NCBI GenBank assembly: GCA_016584305.1
Contig: JACEEZ010010012.1
Span: 40,001-104,000 of the forward strand
Reading direction: 5' to 3'
DNA from: Chionoecetes opilio
Taxonomy: Eukaryota; Arthropoda; Malacostraca; Decapoda; Majidae
DNA length: 64,000 nucleotides
In this document: piece by piece, positions 1-44,828 of the stretch
How positions within the stretch are numbered: position 1 is the stretch's first letter
How the letters are laid out: every line of letters starts with the position of its first letter
Notes under the pieces: generated by a model
Databases searched by the model: none
The model's input: only the letters and a program-made list of their open reading frames with translations
What the model was told of the DNA's origin: nothing
Made by a program: the position numbers and the translations under genes

Positions 1-27
1 ATCTATCTATTATTTTTATCATCTATC

Positions 28-65
<38 letters not shown>

Positions 66-109
66 TATCTATCTATCATCTCATCTATCTATCTATCTAT
101 CTATCTATA

Positions 110-161
<52 letters not shown>

Positions 162-366
162 CATCTATCTATCTATCTATCTATCTATGTATGTAATTCT
201 AGCTATTGTGTAATTTAATGTTGTGTAAACTATTCATACGTCATTTATTGAGACTTAGATTAAACGTAATTTATTAATATATATGATCAATTATATCTCT
301 AATTTATTTATTTCTCATTTCAGGTGAGAGAGAAAAGAGAGAACGATGACCTGAGGAGCCCGCCAC

Positions 367-437
<71 letters not shown>

Positions 438-538
438 TAAAAGTCTGCCTTGAAAAGTGTTTGTCTATCTCTGTGTGTGTGTGTGCGTGTGACTGTCTGT
501 GTGTGTGTGTGTGTGTGAAATGTGTGTGAGACTGTGTG

Positions 539-582
<44 letters not shown>

Positions 583-689
583 TGTGTGTGTGTGTAAGCA
601 AAAGAAAATGAGATTAGTAGTCTCGTGAGGGAAAGAAGGAATTTTGACTTTTGTTATTATTTTCAAAGGCCGCATTGTTTTATTAGCAT

Positions 690-729
<40 letters not shown>

Positions 730-1270
730 CATCAGTATTATTATTATTTCTTTTTATATTATTGAATTGAAAGAAATAGTTATAATTTTATACTCCTATT
801 AAAAGTAGTTACTGATAATTATTTAAGATTTTTTTTTTTTCGGGTGGTGACATGGGTGGTGGTGATGGTGATGATGAAGTAAGAAAAGGTGATGAGATGA
901 AAGTGTGTGGTGGTGACATGGTGGTGGTGATGATGGTGATGATGAAGTAAGAAAGGTGATGAGATGAAAGTGTGTGGTGGTGACATGGTGGTGATGATGG
1001 TGATGATGAAGTAAGAAAGGTGATGAGATGAAAGTGTGTGGTGGTGACATGGTGGTGGTGGTGGTGATGATGAAGTAAGAAAGGTGATGAGATGAAAGTG
1101 TGTGGTGGTGACATGGTGGTGGTGGTGATGATGCAGTAAGAAAGGTGATGAGATGGAAGTGTGTGTGTGCGGTGAATTGCATTTTAAAGTCTAGTGATAA
1201 GAAAAAAAGTTGAAAAGGAAAAAAATATCTATACAAGGTTTGCCAAAAAGTATGGTGGTGGTTAGGAAAC
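1..1270. repeat. left flank: ATCT, GA, GT, AGT microsatellites and a 57-60 bp GGTGAT minisatellite
   Basis: (ATCT)n at 1-188, (GA)n at 370-435, (GT)n blocks at 472-597, (AGT)n at 691-730. An array at 839-1172 has units TGGTGGTGACATGGTGGTGG...AAGGTGATGAGATGAAAGTG. Open frames across them are composition artefacts. No gene seen. Confidence 0.85.
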
Positions 1271-1383
1271 TATAGATACATACAGGGTAACACAAAAGCT
1301 AGGTACGGGTTAGAAAAATATATTTAAACAGGGTGGGACAAAAGTAAGGTACGCGTTATAAAAGGGGAAAAAAAACATACAGG

Positions 1384-1835
1384 GTGGATCAAAAGCTCGC
1401 ACCCACTGCGGATGTGTTGCAGGACCTTATCCATGTGTGTCAGGTGTATGCTGCCAAGCGGGACATTGTCTACAACACCACTAAGACAGAGTGCTTGGTA
1501 GTATCACCGGCACGCACTCAGGTGAATTATCTCAAAACAGCATGGCTCGGTGGGTCTGCCCTCACTTTTGTGGATAGATTCGCATACCTAGGCCATGTTA
1601 TATCCCACGACATGACTGATGATGATGATATCATCAAGCAGACCACCAAGCTTCTTGTCGTGGGAAATACTCTACAGGGGAAATTTTCTTACTGTAAAAG
1701 TAGGAAATTAGTAGTCTACTACTAAATTAGTTATTGTTATTATTTATTTTATTGTTTTTAAGCTGTTTGTTACCTCCTATAGCTACATGTCTGCCACATT
1801 TCCCCCTTTTTTTTTTAGCATTAAATCAATCAATC
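1384..1835 (+). mobile_element. reverse transcriptase fragment with LINE 3' end
   Basis: The + strand reads QDLIHVCQVYAAKRDI.YNTTKTECLVV, then FVDRFAYLGHVISHDMTDD and ..NTLQGKFSYC: the YNA.KT......F.YLGH.I..D..DD block of LINE reverse transcriptases. A 3' region with CTGCCACATTTCCCCC and a tail GCATTAAATCAATCAATC follows. The same 3' end occurs at 48228-48275. Truncated at both ends of the coding part. Confidence 0.72.
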
Positions 1836-1920
1836 CTATAGGCTACAGCTACATGTAAATAACGAGAGATTGCTAAACAAAAGATTAAAATATATAAAAT
1901 AACTTAATTCGACCAGCACT

Positions 1921-3400
1921 GCATTCTGATTTATGGATTGATTTATGGATTGATTTATAGATTGATTTATTGATTGATTTATAGATTGATTTATAGATTG
2001 ATTTATTGATTGATTTATAGATTGATTTATAGATTGATTTATAAATTGATTTATGGATTGATTTATAGATTGATTTATAAATTGATTTATGGATTGATTT
2101 ATAGATTGATTTATAGATTGATTTATAGATTGATTTATAGATTGATTTAGGGATTGATTTATAGATTGATTTAGGGATTGATTTATAGATTGATTTATAG
2201 ATTGATTTATAGATTGATTTATAGATTGATTTATAGATTGATTTATGGATTGATTTATAGATTGATTTAGGGATTGATTTATAGATTGATTTATAGATTG
2301 ATTTATAGATTGATTTATAGATTGATTTATAGATTGATTTATAGATTGATTTATAGATTGATTTATAGATTGATTTAGGGATTGATTTATAGATTGATTT
2401 ATAGATTGATTTATGGATTGATTTATAGATTGATTTAGGGATTGATTTAGGGATTGATTTATAGATTGATTTATAGATTGATTTATGGATAGATTTATAG
2501 ATTGATTTAGGGATTGATTTAGGGATTGATTTATAGATTGATTTAGGGATTGATTTAGGGATTGATTTAGGGATTGATTTAGGGATTGATTTATAGATTG
2601 ATTTAGGGATTGATTTAGGGATTGATTTATAGATTGATTTAGGGATTGATTTAGGGATTGATTTAGGGATTGATTTAGGGATTGATTTATAGATTGATTT
2701 AGGGATTGATTTAGGGATTGATTTATAGATTGATTTATAGATTGATTTATAGATTGATTTATAGATTGATTTATAGATTGATTTATAGATTGATTTAGGG
2801 ATTGATTTAGGGATGGATTTATAGATTGATTTAGGGATGGATTTAGGGATGGATTTAGGGATGGATTTAGGGATGGATTTATAGATTGATTTATAGATTG
2901 ATTTATAGATTGATTTAGGGATTGATTTAGGGATGGATTTAGGGATGGATTTATAGATTGATTTAGGGATTGATTTAGGGATGGATTTAGGGATGGATTT
3001 ATAGATTGATTTAGGGATTGATTTAGGGATGGATTTATAGATGGATTTATGGATTGATTTATAGATTGATTTAGGGATGGATTTAGGGATGGATTTATAG
3101 ATTGATTTAGGGATGGATTTATAGATGGATTTAGGGATTGATTTATAGATTGATTTATAGATTGATTTAGGGATTGATTTATAGATTGATTTAGGGATGG
3201 ATTTAGGGATGGATTTATAGATGGATTTATGGATTGATTTGTGGATGGATTTATAGATGGATTTGTGGATTGATTTATAGATGGATTTATGGATGGATTT
3301 GTGGATGGATTTATGGATTGATTTACGGATGGATTTACGGATAGATTTAGGGATGGATTTATAGATTGATTTATGGATGGATTTATGGATGGATTTATAC
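1921..3400 (-). repeat. 12-bp (TGATTTATAGAT) array, about 120 units
   Basis: Units ATTGATTTATAG with variants ATTGATTTAGGG and ATGGATTTAGGG recur for 1.48 kb. Since 12 is a multiple of 3 and the - strand unit has no stop, two long frames stay open on the - strand (reading NQSI and KSIY repeats). It is adjacent to a LINE tail made of AATC units, which could be its seed (inference). Confidence 0.92.
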
Positions 3401-3550
3401 ACGAATAAAAGAAGAAAAAAGAAAAAATACCATTATTATTATTATATATATTTTTATTTTTTATTTTTTTATTATTAAATATATTTTTTGCCCTTGCCTG
3501 ATTAGTACTGTCCACTTACTTTTGTCCCACCCTGTACACTTCCCTTTTCA

Positions 3551-4137
3551 AGACCACCACCACCACCCTCAACCACCACCACAACCACCACCACCACCAC
3601 CACCACCCTCAACCACCACCACCACCATCCTCAACCACCACCACCACCACCCTCAACCACCACCACCACCCTCAACCACCACCACCACCACCCTCAACCA
3701 CCACCACCACCACCTCAACCACCACACCACCCTCAACCACAACCACCACCCCCCCATCCTCAACCACCACACCACCCTCAACCACCACCACCACCACACC
3801 TCAACACCACCACATCCTCACACACCACCCACCCTCAACCACCACCACCACCACCCTCAACCACCACACCACCACCCTCAACCACACCACCACCACCCTC
3901 AACCCCACCACCACCCTCAACCACAACCACCACCACCATCCTCAACACCACCACCACCCTCACAAACCACCACCACCACCCTCAACCACCACCACCACCC
4001 CACCCTCAACCACCACCACCACCCTCAACCCCACCCACACCACCACCACCCTCAACCACCACCACCACCCTCAACCACCACACCACCACCTACACACCCC
4101 CTCACACCACCACCCTCAACCCACTCACATATCAAAA
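3551..4137 (+). repeat. CCACCACCCTCAA-type array
   Basis: Repeats of ACCACCACCACCCTCAACC with many length variants, nearly free of G. A purine-rich block (GGA)n follows at 4249-4330. A His/Pro/Thr frame is open only because of composition. Confidence 0.88.
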
Positions 4138-4700
4138 AGTTACACCACTCCTTCGACCTACAGTCGAACAGGACCACCACCTCAACCAGAGAGGAGGAGA
4201 GATCAAAGAGAGTAGCCCACTGTCCGGTGAACGAGTAGGAGGAGAGAGGGGAGGTAGATAGGAGGAGGAGGAGGAGGAAAGGAGGAGGAGGAGGAGGTGG
4301 GGAAGAGTGTTATTGGAGGAGGAAGAGGAGGTAATTAGGGAAGTAGGACCGGTGTGTGCTGTGGTAATGAGTGTTATGTTGTGTGTGTGGGGGAGAGGTA
4401 TAATGTTGTGGGCGTGTAGGGAAGAGACTGTGGTGTGTGTTGTTATGTGAATATTGTAAGTGGGGATGTGTGTGTGCGTAATGTGTGTGTGTGTAGTGTG
4501 TGCGTGGAAGTGTGTGTGAGTTTTTTGTTTAAATGAAGAGTGTGGTTGTGAGTATGTGTGTGGTGGTTGTGGTGTTGTATGTGTTCTACTGTGTGTGTAT
4601 TTTTGTTCTATCAGTTTGTTGTTTGCTGTTGTGTGTCTCTTTTTGTGTAAAAACGTGTGTTTCGTTTAACAGTGTTTTTCTTGTTTTTTTTAAAAAGTGT
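4138..4700. other. no gene recognised; GGA and GT-rich DNA
   Basis: Holds a GGAGGA purine tract and irregular GTGTG stretches. No homology-bearing frame is visible. A 5' UTR exon of lilli could lie here or farther left but cannot be identified from sequence alone. Confidence 0.5.
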
Positions 4701-5890
4701 TTTCTTCTTTTCTAACACGTGTTTTTGTGTTTTGTTTTTCTAACCACGTGTCTTTTCTTTTTTTCTAATCCACGTGTCTTTCTTTCTTCTTTTCTAACCA
4801 CGTGTCTTTTCTTCTTTTCTAACCACGTGTCTTTTCTTCTTTTTTCTAACCACGTGTCTTTTCTTCTTTTTCTAACCACGTGTCTTTTTTCTTCTTTTCT
4901 AACCACGTGTCTTTTCTTCTTTTCTTTTCTAACCAGTGTCTTTTCTTCTTTTCTAACCACGTTTCCCTTTTTCTTCTTTTTTTTCTAACCACGTGTCTTT
5001 TCTTCTTTTTTCTAACCACGTGTCTTTTTTCTTTTTCTAACCACGTGTCTTTTCTTTCTTTTCTAACCACGTGTCTTTTCTTCTTTTCTAACCACGTGTC
5101 TTTTCTTCTTTTTCTAACACGTGTCTTTTCTTCTTTTTTTCTAACCACGTCTTTTCTTCTTCTTTTCTAACCACGTGTCTTTCTTCTTCTTTTCTAACCA
5201 CGTGACTTTTCTTTTTTTTTTTCTAACCACGTGTCTTTTCTTCTTCTTTTTCTAACCACGTGTCTTTTCTTTTTCTAACCACGTGTCTTTTCTTCTTCTT
5301 TTCTAACCACGTGTCTTTTCTTTTTTTTCTAACCACGTGTCTTTTCTTCTTTTTTTCTAACCACGTGTTTTTCTTCTTCTTTTCTAACCACGTGTCTTTT
5401 TCTTTTTTTCTAACCACGTGTCTTTTCTTCTTTTTTCTAACCACGTGTCTTTTCTTCTTTTTCAAAACCACGTGTCTTTCTTCTTTTTTTCTAACCACGT
5501 GTCTTTTCTTCTCTTTTCTAACCACGTGTCTTTTCTTCTTTTTTTCTAACCACGTGTCTTTCTTCTTTTTTTCTAACCACGTGTCTTTTCTTTTTTTCTA
5601 ACCACGTGTCTTTTCTTCTTTTTTTCTAACCACGTGTCTTTTCTTCTTTTTCTAACCACGTGTCTTTTCTTTTTTCTAACCACGTGTCTTTTCTTTTTTC
5701 TAACCACGTGTCTTTTCTTCTTCTTTTCTAACCACGTGTCTTCTTCTTTTCTAACCACGTCTTTTCTTCTTCTTTTCTAACCACGTGTCTTTTCTTCTTT
5801 TCTAACCACGTGTCTTTTCTTCTTTTTTTCTAACCACGTGTCTTTTCTTCTTTTTTTCTAACCACGTCTTTTCTTTTTTTCTAACAATGT
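4700..5890 (+). repeat. minisatellite TTTTCTAACCACGTGTCTTT with about 40 CACGTG boxes
   Basis: Units of 25-32 bp, each TCTAACCACGTGTCTTTTCT plus a variable T/C run. I count about 39 perfect CACGTG palindromes, the core E-box bound by Myc/Max, USF and Clock/Cycle-type bHLH factors. It lies 1.2-2.3 kb upstream of the lilli start codon. Any regulatory role is inference. Confidence 0.9.
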
Positions 5891-6790
5891 GTTTTCTTTT
5901 TTTTAAGTTTTTTTTTCTTTTCTAACCGTCTTTTTCTTCTTTTTTTCTAACCATGAGTTTTCTTTTTTTCTAAGTTTTTTCTTTTATTTCTAACCATGTG
6001 TGTTTTTTTTTTTTTCTTTCTTTCTAACCAGGTGGGATTTTTTTCTCTATTTTTCTAACCGGTTTTTTTTCTAACCATATTTTTTTTCACTTCTAACCAT
6101 GTGTCTTTTTCTGGCCATGTGTGTGTCTTCCTATTTTCTAACCATGTTTAAGAATTCTAACCAAGTTTTTTTTCTAACAATTTCTTTCTATTTTTATTTA
6201 GTGTTTTTTTCTTCTTTCTTCTATGTGGGTTTTTTTTTCTTTATTTCTGTATGTATGCTTTTTTCAGTTTTTTTTTCTCTTTCTATCCGTTTTTCTAACC
6301 ATTTTTTTCTAACCATTTTTTCTAACCATTTCTTTTTCTAGCCATTTTTTTTTATAACTTTCTTTTTCTAACCATTTCTTTTTCTAACCATTTCTTTTTC
6401 TAATATTTTTTTCTAACCATTTCTTTTTATAACCATTTTTTTCTAACCATTTCTTTTATAACCATTTTTTTTCCAACCATTCTTTTTCTAACCATTTCTT
6501 TTTCTAACCATTTTTTTTCTAACCATTTCTTTTTCTAACCATTTCTTTTTCTAACCATTTCTTTTTCTAACCATTTCTTTTTTCTAACCATTTTTTTTCT
6601 AACCATTTTTTTCCAACCATTTCTTTTTCTAACATTTTTTTTCAACCATTTCTTTTTCCTAACTATTTCTTTTTTCTAACAATTTTTTTCCAACCATTTC
6701 TTTTTCTAACAAATTTTTTTTAACCATTTCTTTTTCTAACCAATGTTTTTTACCCAGTGTTTTCCTATTTTTCTTTTTTTCTAACCTGTG
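5890..6790 (+). repeat. related minisatellite TTTCTAACCATTTCTTT, without the E-box
   Basis: The same TCTAACCA core continues, but the CGTG part is lost and units shrink to 15-20 bp. This suggests a diverged edge of the same array. T-rich DNA then runs to a GT microsatellite (6897-6949) and the exon 1 acceptor. Confidence 0.85.
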
Positions 6791-6894
6791 TACTTTTCTT
6801 TTTCTCTGTTTTCTTTTTTTTCTAACCATGTGGTTTTTTTCACGTTTGCTCGATGTGTCTTGTGTGTTTGTTGTGTGTTTGCTGTGTGGTGTGT

Positions 6895-6951
<57 letters not shown>

Positions 6952-7053
6952 CATTTTTCTAAGCATATGTGTTTTTTTCATTTTTTTTCTAACTATGCGT
7001 TTTTCTGTTATTCCTTATTTTCTAACCATGTATCTTCTCTTCTCTCTTGCAGC

Positions 7054-39793
<32,740 letters not shown>

Positions 39794-40575
39794 CCGCCTC
39801 CCCCCCTGGGGTGCCGCCTCCCCCGCCCCCCCGGCCCAGGGGAGGCGCCCCGGGCGGTGGGCTGCCTCACGCCCCTCCCACGCCTTGTTAGCGGAGACGT
39901 GAGTGCCCGCCGGAGCGGCCTCGCTACTGGATCCAGATACTCAAGGAAGAACTCTCATTAGTTACGGTAGTGTAGTGCAATCAGACGGTGTCGTGTTATT
40001 GTGGGTTGTTCTCGGCTCTCGGCGGCCGTGCCGAGGCCGAGCCGTGCAGGACGGGGGCCCAAGATCCCGAACGTTTGGCTTCCTTGTGTGACAACTGTGA
40101 TGCCTTATCATTAAATTTAGTTACGAATGGTTTTATACAGATAGTCGACATTTTTTTATTTTTCTTTTGTTATACTTCCCACCCAAAATGTACAAATTTG
40201 CTGAGAGGTCCATAAGTGTGAAGACATTGCCTTGTGTGCTCACAGGGAGCACATTCACCGCCGCCGGCAGACACCTGCTCTGCGGCCTCCCCCCCCAGGC
40301 AGCCCCCCAGGCAGGGCAGGGCCGGCAGTCTCCAGTGCTGGCCGGGAGGCCTCGGCTGCTCGCCGGTGCAAGCGTCCGCTCGTTTGGCCAGAAACCAATT
40401 CTCAACGGTTACCTCTAAAGTATTTGTGAATGGGAGGCCGGGCAGCGAGGGAATACAAGTCTGAGGCCCGGCGTGGACGGCAGTAATTAATGCCGCGGCG
40501 AGGGTCTGCCCCGCCCTCCCGGCACCCATCTTGTGGCACGCACTGAGCACACACTCCCTGCCAGATGTATATTTT

Positions 40576-40583
40576 TGTACATA
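40576..40583 (+). promoter_or_regulatory. Pumilio-type site TGTACATA in 3' UTR
   Basis: Matches the UGUANAUA consensus bound by Pumilio proteins. A second match, TGTAAATA, is at 43112-43119, touching the poly(A) signal. An eight-base match can occur by chance. Confidence 0.3.
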
Positions 40584-41452
40584 CATTGAAATTTGATAAT
40601 GGTACTGACCATAACGATGTTACAGACATAGTACTTTGTACTGGGCTTTAATTCCCGTGGAAACCTTGAACTTTTGTAAGTGACAAAAGTTGATCATTTG
40701 AATGGCAATGTTTTCATTATTTTGTCCCGTCGGGCAATATTGTTAAGTATACTTAATTTTATCGATGCTCATATGCTCGTTATAGATGATATAAAGTTGA
40801 TATTTGTACTTGTAGACTTAAAGCTATATCGAACCAGGAATGCATTAAATTTTTTTTCTCGTCACAAATCTCGATGAGACTCGCTCTCATCTCCGACAAA
40901 AAGGCCGTTATGCTCTGTTTTGCGTGGTTGTCCCGACGGCCGGCCTCCCGGCAGCTGGTTCCCTGCAAGTACTGGTCTCTGTGATGACCACACACACAAC
41001 ACACCTCCTGGTCTTCTGCCTTGTCACTTCCTCATCCATATCACAAGAGTATTGTTCATTTGTTGTATAATATTTCATCTCATTACATCTACACGGTGAA
41101 CTTTTTTTTCCCTGGTTGCCACTCGCTCGGCCGAGTACCATTGGCGTATGTATTCTCATTTTCTTTGCCGAGGTGACTCCGTCGCCGCGCTGCCCTGCGG
41201 CAGGGCCTCCTGCCCGGCGGCGGCGGCGGCGGGGGCCTCGCCGGGGACACAAGCTGCTCTGTGCCGTCAACGTTCCGTCTTCCCACAATGCCCCGGCGCC
41301 GGGGAGTCTCCGCCTGTGTTGTGTTGTTTTCCTTCTTCTTTCTCTGTTTTCATTGGCAAAGCCAAAGCTGGTTTATATTATCTAAAGTCTGTTAGTTCAC
41401 TGGTTCTTCTTCACTTCTAAAGTTGAACCTTTGAGTTCAGTATTGTTTGTAA

Positions 41453-41469
41453 ATTTATTTATTTATTTA
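41453..41469 (+). promoter_or_regulatory. AU-rich element in 3' UTR
   Basis: Four overlapping ATTTA pentamers in an AT-rich setting, inside the predicted lilli 3' UTR. Such elements usually shorten mRNA half-life. The function here is inferred. Confidence 0.45.
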
Positions 41470-41949
41470 AAAGTGTTAGCATTCAATTTTTATTTAATGT
41501 ACTGAAATGTTGGTGCAGGTAGAAATTGTGTCCTTGGTGAATCAGGGTACTGCTGGTTGTGCCGAGCCCGGGGTGCCGCGGCCTGGCGGTGGTGGTGGCG
41601 GTGCGGGGCACGGGTGGGGGAAGAGGCCCTTCATGCCAGTATTAACACACGACACACACACAGGGAAGCAGCTCTTGGGGAGTGGCCGAGGTATTTGCCT
41701 TGTTTATGCACAAAATGCAGACACACACACACACACACACACACTGTCTGGGAGGCTGCAACACAAGTAGGGAAACACTCAATGCAAACCAAGAAACACA
41801 CAAATGTAAACACCACAACATTCACAGTGACAAACCTCAACTATAGTATGCACACAAATAACACCACAACACACACACAAACCACATTGTAGTCATAGTC
41901 AAACAATTTACAGATTTACTGCTCCTTCACACAACACAATCAAACCACA

Positions 41950-41950
<1 letters not shown>

Positions 41951-42030
<80 letters not shown>
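41951..42030 (+). repeat. CA microsatellite in the predicted 3' UTR
   Basis: About 40 CA units. The transcript would carry a long CA-repeat. Confidence 0.9.
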
Positions 42031-42035
<5 letters not shown>

Positions 42036-43118
42036 CATTCCATACAATACACTATCAAGGAAGTCGTGTGTATAAATAGTATGCATAAATTTAAAGAATG
42101 TTAATTTGGTATTAAAAGACGGGACATTAGGAGCGTGACGCAATCCTGTAATAGACGAATAGGTAAACACACACACACACACACTGCCACCTCTTGCTGT
42201 CATTACTGAAATTTGCTTGACATTTCCTGTCAGAAATTGTTGACAGTAATGTGTCATGAAACAGGCAGCCAGTGTATGGGTTGACAGGGAATTGGTCATG
42301 TTCACAGTGGTGGATCCTGGATGGACATGTGTTGTAGTATTATCATGGAATGGGAGACAGTTTTAATCTCTGCCAAAAGTGAAAATATCAGAACTATGAA
42401 GTTGAATAGTGGTTTTCTCTGCTTCCTCATATCTTGTGTTGAGCCAGTCAGTCACGTCATCCATCAACCATGTCATCATCTCTAGCGTCAACACTGTCAG
42501 CCAAGGTTGTCATGTATCTAGTACTATGAGAAGGCCAGGAATGTATCTGTACCTTGACCTGCAGACTAAAGGACATTTTTTGTCAACAAGTGGAGGGAAA
42601 AGTTACAAGAATGAAGGATGACAACACAGGGTAGTGACAACAGCCCCAGACAGTCCACTACCGCCACCCCGGCACCGAGGGAGGGTGGAGCAGCCTCAGC
42701 CGCCCCTCCACCCTCCCTCCACCTGCTCCCCCGCCACTCCTAAACATATCCTCCACCCATGGGTTGCTACAGTCCCACATGTTCCTCCGCACTGGTCATC
42801 CCCGCCCCCCCTCCCTCGCATAGACTCGTGGCACGTGGGCCGTGGGTGAGGTCAGCCGTGGTGGGCGTGCCTCGCCGCACCCCCACCATCACCGCCCCTT
42901 ACAGAAAGTGTCCTTCCTATAATCCATACTCTCTGACCTTATTTATTATGACTTAAGTAGTGGTATCATTTCCGTGTTTGGGCACCTTGTGTTGAGGATC
43001 CCAAAAGCTGTACAAAAGGACAGTCTTATTTCAAATCTATGCCAAGATTGTATCTACAATAAGTAAATGAATAATAACACATGCACAGTTTGCTGTTTTA
43101 CAGATATATCATGTAAAT

Positions 43119-43124
43119 AATAAA
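43119..43124 (+). terminator. candidate poly(A) signal AATAAA
   Basis: Canonical hexamer with downstream TTATGTTTATTGTCTTTT, the strongest polyadenylation signal after the lilli stop codon. It would give a 3' UTR of about 3.3 kb. Confidence 0.5.
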
Positions 43125-43145
43125 GTATTTCTTATGTTTATTGTC

Positions 43146-44280
43146 TTTTTATATAACCATTATTGGCGGGTAGAGGTGGGCACTAAAGCAAACCGCTTGC
43201 GGAAGTCCGAATTCGTTTGCGGATTTGCATTAAGTGTAAATGTTTGCGGATTTGTGTTTGTGGAAGTATTTCCGCAAACGTAAATATGTCCGCAAATTCC
43301 TAAATTTGAACACGATTCCTGCGTGGCTACGTGCACCGTTTAGGAAACGCTGCTTGTCCACCGGTGACCAGTCAGTCATCCAAGGCCGCAGTTATCGGCG
43401 AACTTTCTCAGAGGAAGTACGCAACTTCCCAGCCCTTCCTGCTTTGCTTTGCAAGGTTTTTTTTTATAACATTTTTGGATGTAATTCATATAAACATTAT
43501 ATGTGTGATGTAGTAATATCATTGAAATATTTTAGATGTTGCTGTAAACTTTGTTAAGTGAGACCCAAGGTCAGTAGACCCTAGAAACACGATTTGGCGG
43601 TTGCACGCCGATCTGTGACGTCACACGTTCCTCGCCGAGTCAATCACGTCTTCTATTACCGTGTGTTCCTACCCGAGATTATGAAATAACCACAGGGTGT
43701 TTAGAAAAGCTGACCCAACTATCATGTTCATGGCATATTTCCGCATATAATAAGTACATGCCATGATCAAGGAGAGGGTGATCCGAGGGCCACAAACCAG
43801 TGATGCAGACACAGCGAGCAGACACAGGTGTGTGTAAGTGTGGCTGTGTGTGCTGGTGACAGTGACCATGGCTCTGCTGTAAAGGTAAATATTACTTGCA
43901 AGGAGTGTGTGGTGAGTGAATTAGTGTGTAGCGGTGGAGGGGCGACAGCCTTCATTCTGCATTAAATAATATATACTAATATATTTGTAAAAAAATCTAA
44001 GCTTTAGTTATTTCTAATAACAGCTAGGACTCCCTCTAAAGTCTAAACCATGCAGGAATTTGAGGGCTCGTTGCATGTTTGTTCCCCATGCGTAAACATT
44101 GTCACTCACTTCCTCAATTGTACGCATCAGGCCGGCCAGACGTTCTACTGAAAGTCCCTCGTCCTCTTCTTCACGGCAGCACATTCACCTTCCTCGGGAT
44201 CCCTCTTCTTCACTAGCAGACTGTCATTTCATCAACTTCCTGCTCAGTTAGGACATCTTTAGTTGACTCGACTAACTCTT
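43146..44280. other. no host gene recognised
   Basis: Begins with repeated TTTGCGGA/TCCGCAAA words (43190-43300) that can pair and may be a degraded MITE. The rest is unassigned. The part from 44040 may be the 3' end of the Tigger remnant, reading on the - strand. Confidence 0.4.
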
Positions 44281-44828
44281 CAACTATCTTTAGTTGACTC
44301 TACTAACTCATCAACTTCATCTGCAGTGAGATCTTTAAAACCTTCCCACCAACAATGTGTGCCAGTTTCAGTATTTTATCAACAACATCTGTTTTAATAC
44401 CTGATGGTGAGAAACCCTTGGGGTCATTCACACTCTGGCCACAGATTTTTCAAGCAAGCATTGACAGTTTACAATTCATCGATTGCTGACTGCAAGATAC
44501 TGATACTGTCTGCAATCCAAAAAAATTGTGCCAGTAGGTAGAGACTAAACTCAGTGCCATGCTCCGTGGCCTCAACAATTTTCAGCATGCTCCGCCGAGT
44601 GTACAAGGCTTTAAATGCACGAATTACACCTTGACCCCTAGGTTGGATAAGGGAAGTGGTGTTTGGAGGCAGGTACAGTGACTAGTATTTCAATTCCTTC
44701 AATTGGTCACCAACTGTTTTATCCTTTTTTTTTTCTTCTTTTTTTTCAAGATTTAAATTTTTTTTGGGATGAACTCGCTAGTGAAGTCGGCAATTATGAG
44801 CTCGCTAATTTTGAGGGTTTACTGTATA
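44280..44828 (-). pseudogene. Tigger/pogo transposase remnant
   Basis: The - strand reads LPPNTTSLIQPRGQGVI, then RAFKALYTRRSMLKIVEAT. It continues, with frame damage, into LKNLWPEC and DPKGFSPSGI. LPPNTTSLIQP..QGVI..FK..Y and LWPECV.D are diagnostic of Tigger transposases. The aspartate normally after QPM is replaced (QPRG), and there are stops and frameshifts, so it is dead. A Tigger-like end GAGGGTTTACTGTA lies at 44814-44827. Confidence 0.75.

Larger units (their letters stand above)
1329..3534. mobile_element. 2.2-kb segment bounded by 20-bp perfect inverted repeats
   Basis: CAGGGTGGGACAAAAGTAAG at 1329-1348 has its exact complement at 3515-3534, followed by TA. Related versions also lie at 1273-1296 (CAGGGTAACACAAAAGCT) and 1380-1396 (CAGGGTGGATCAAAAGCT), both preceded by TA. 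The ends look like Tc1/mariner-type termini. Inside are the LINE fragment and the 12-bp array, not a transposase. Confidence 0.5.
39794..43145 (+). other. lilli: probable lilli 3' UTR
   Basis: About 3.3 kb follow the stop without another recognisable gene. The stretch is rich in short shadow ORFs and includes a GC-rich patch (42640-42900), an AC microsatellite (41951-42030), an AU-rich element and two Pumilio-type sites. AATAAA at 43119-43124, followed by T/GT-rich sequence, is the best end. An earlier ATTAAA near 40844 could give a shorter form. The extent is inferred, not shown. Confidence 0.55.

Noticed and set aside
1836..3515. Open frames of 559 and 505 codons on the - strand (NQSI / KSIY repeats)
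   Set aside because: They are translations of a 12-bp satellite without a stop in its unit. No domain, no splice context.
3366..4238. 290-codon Pro/His/Thr frame
   Set aside because: Translation of a CCACCA/CTCAACC microsatellite region. No conserved sequence.
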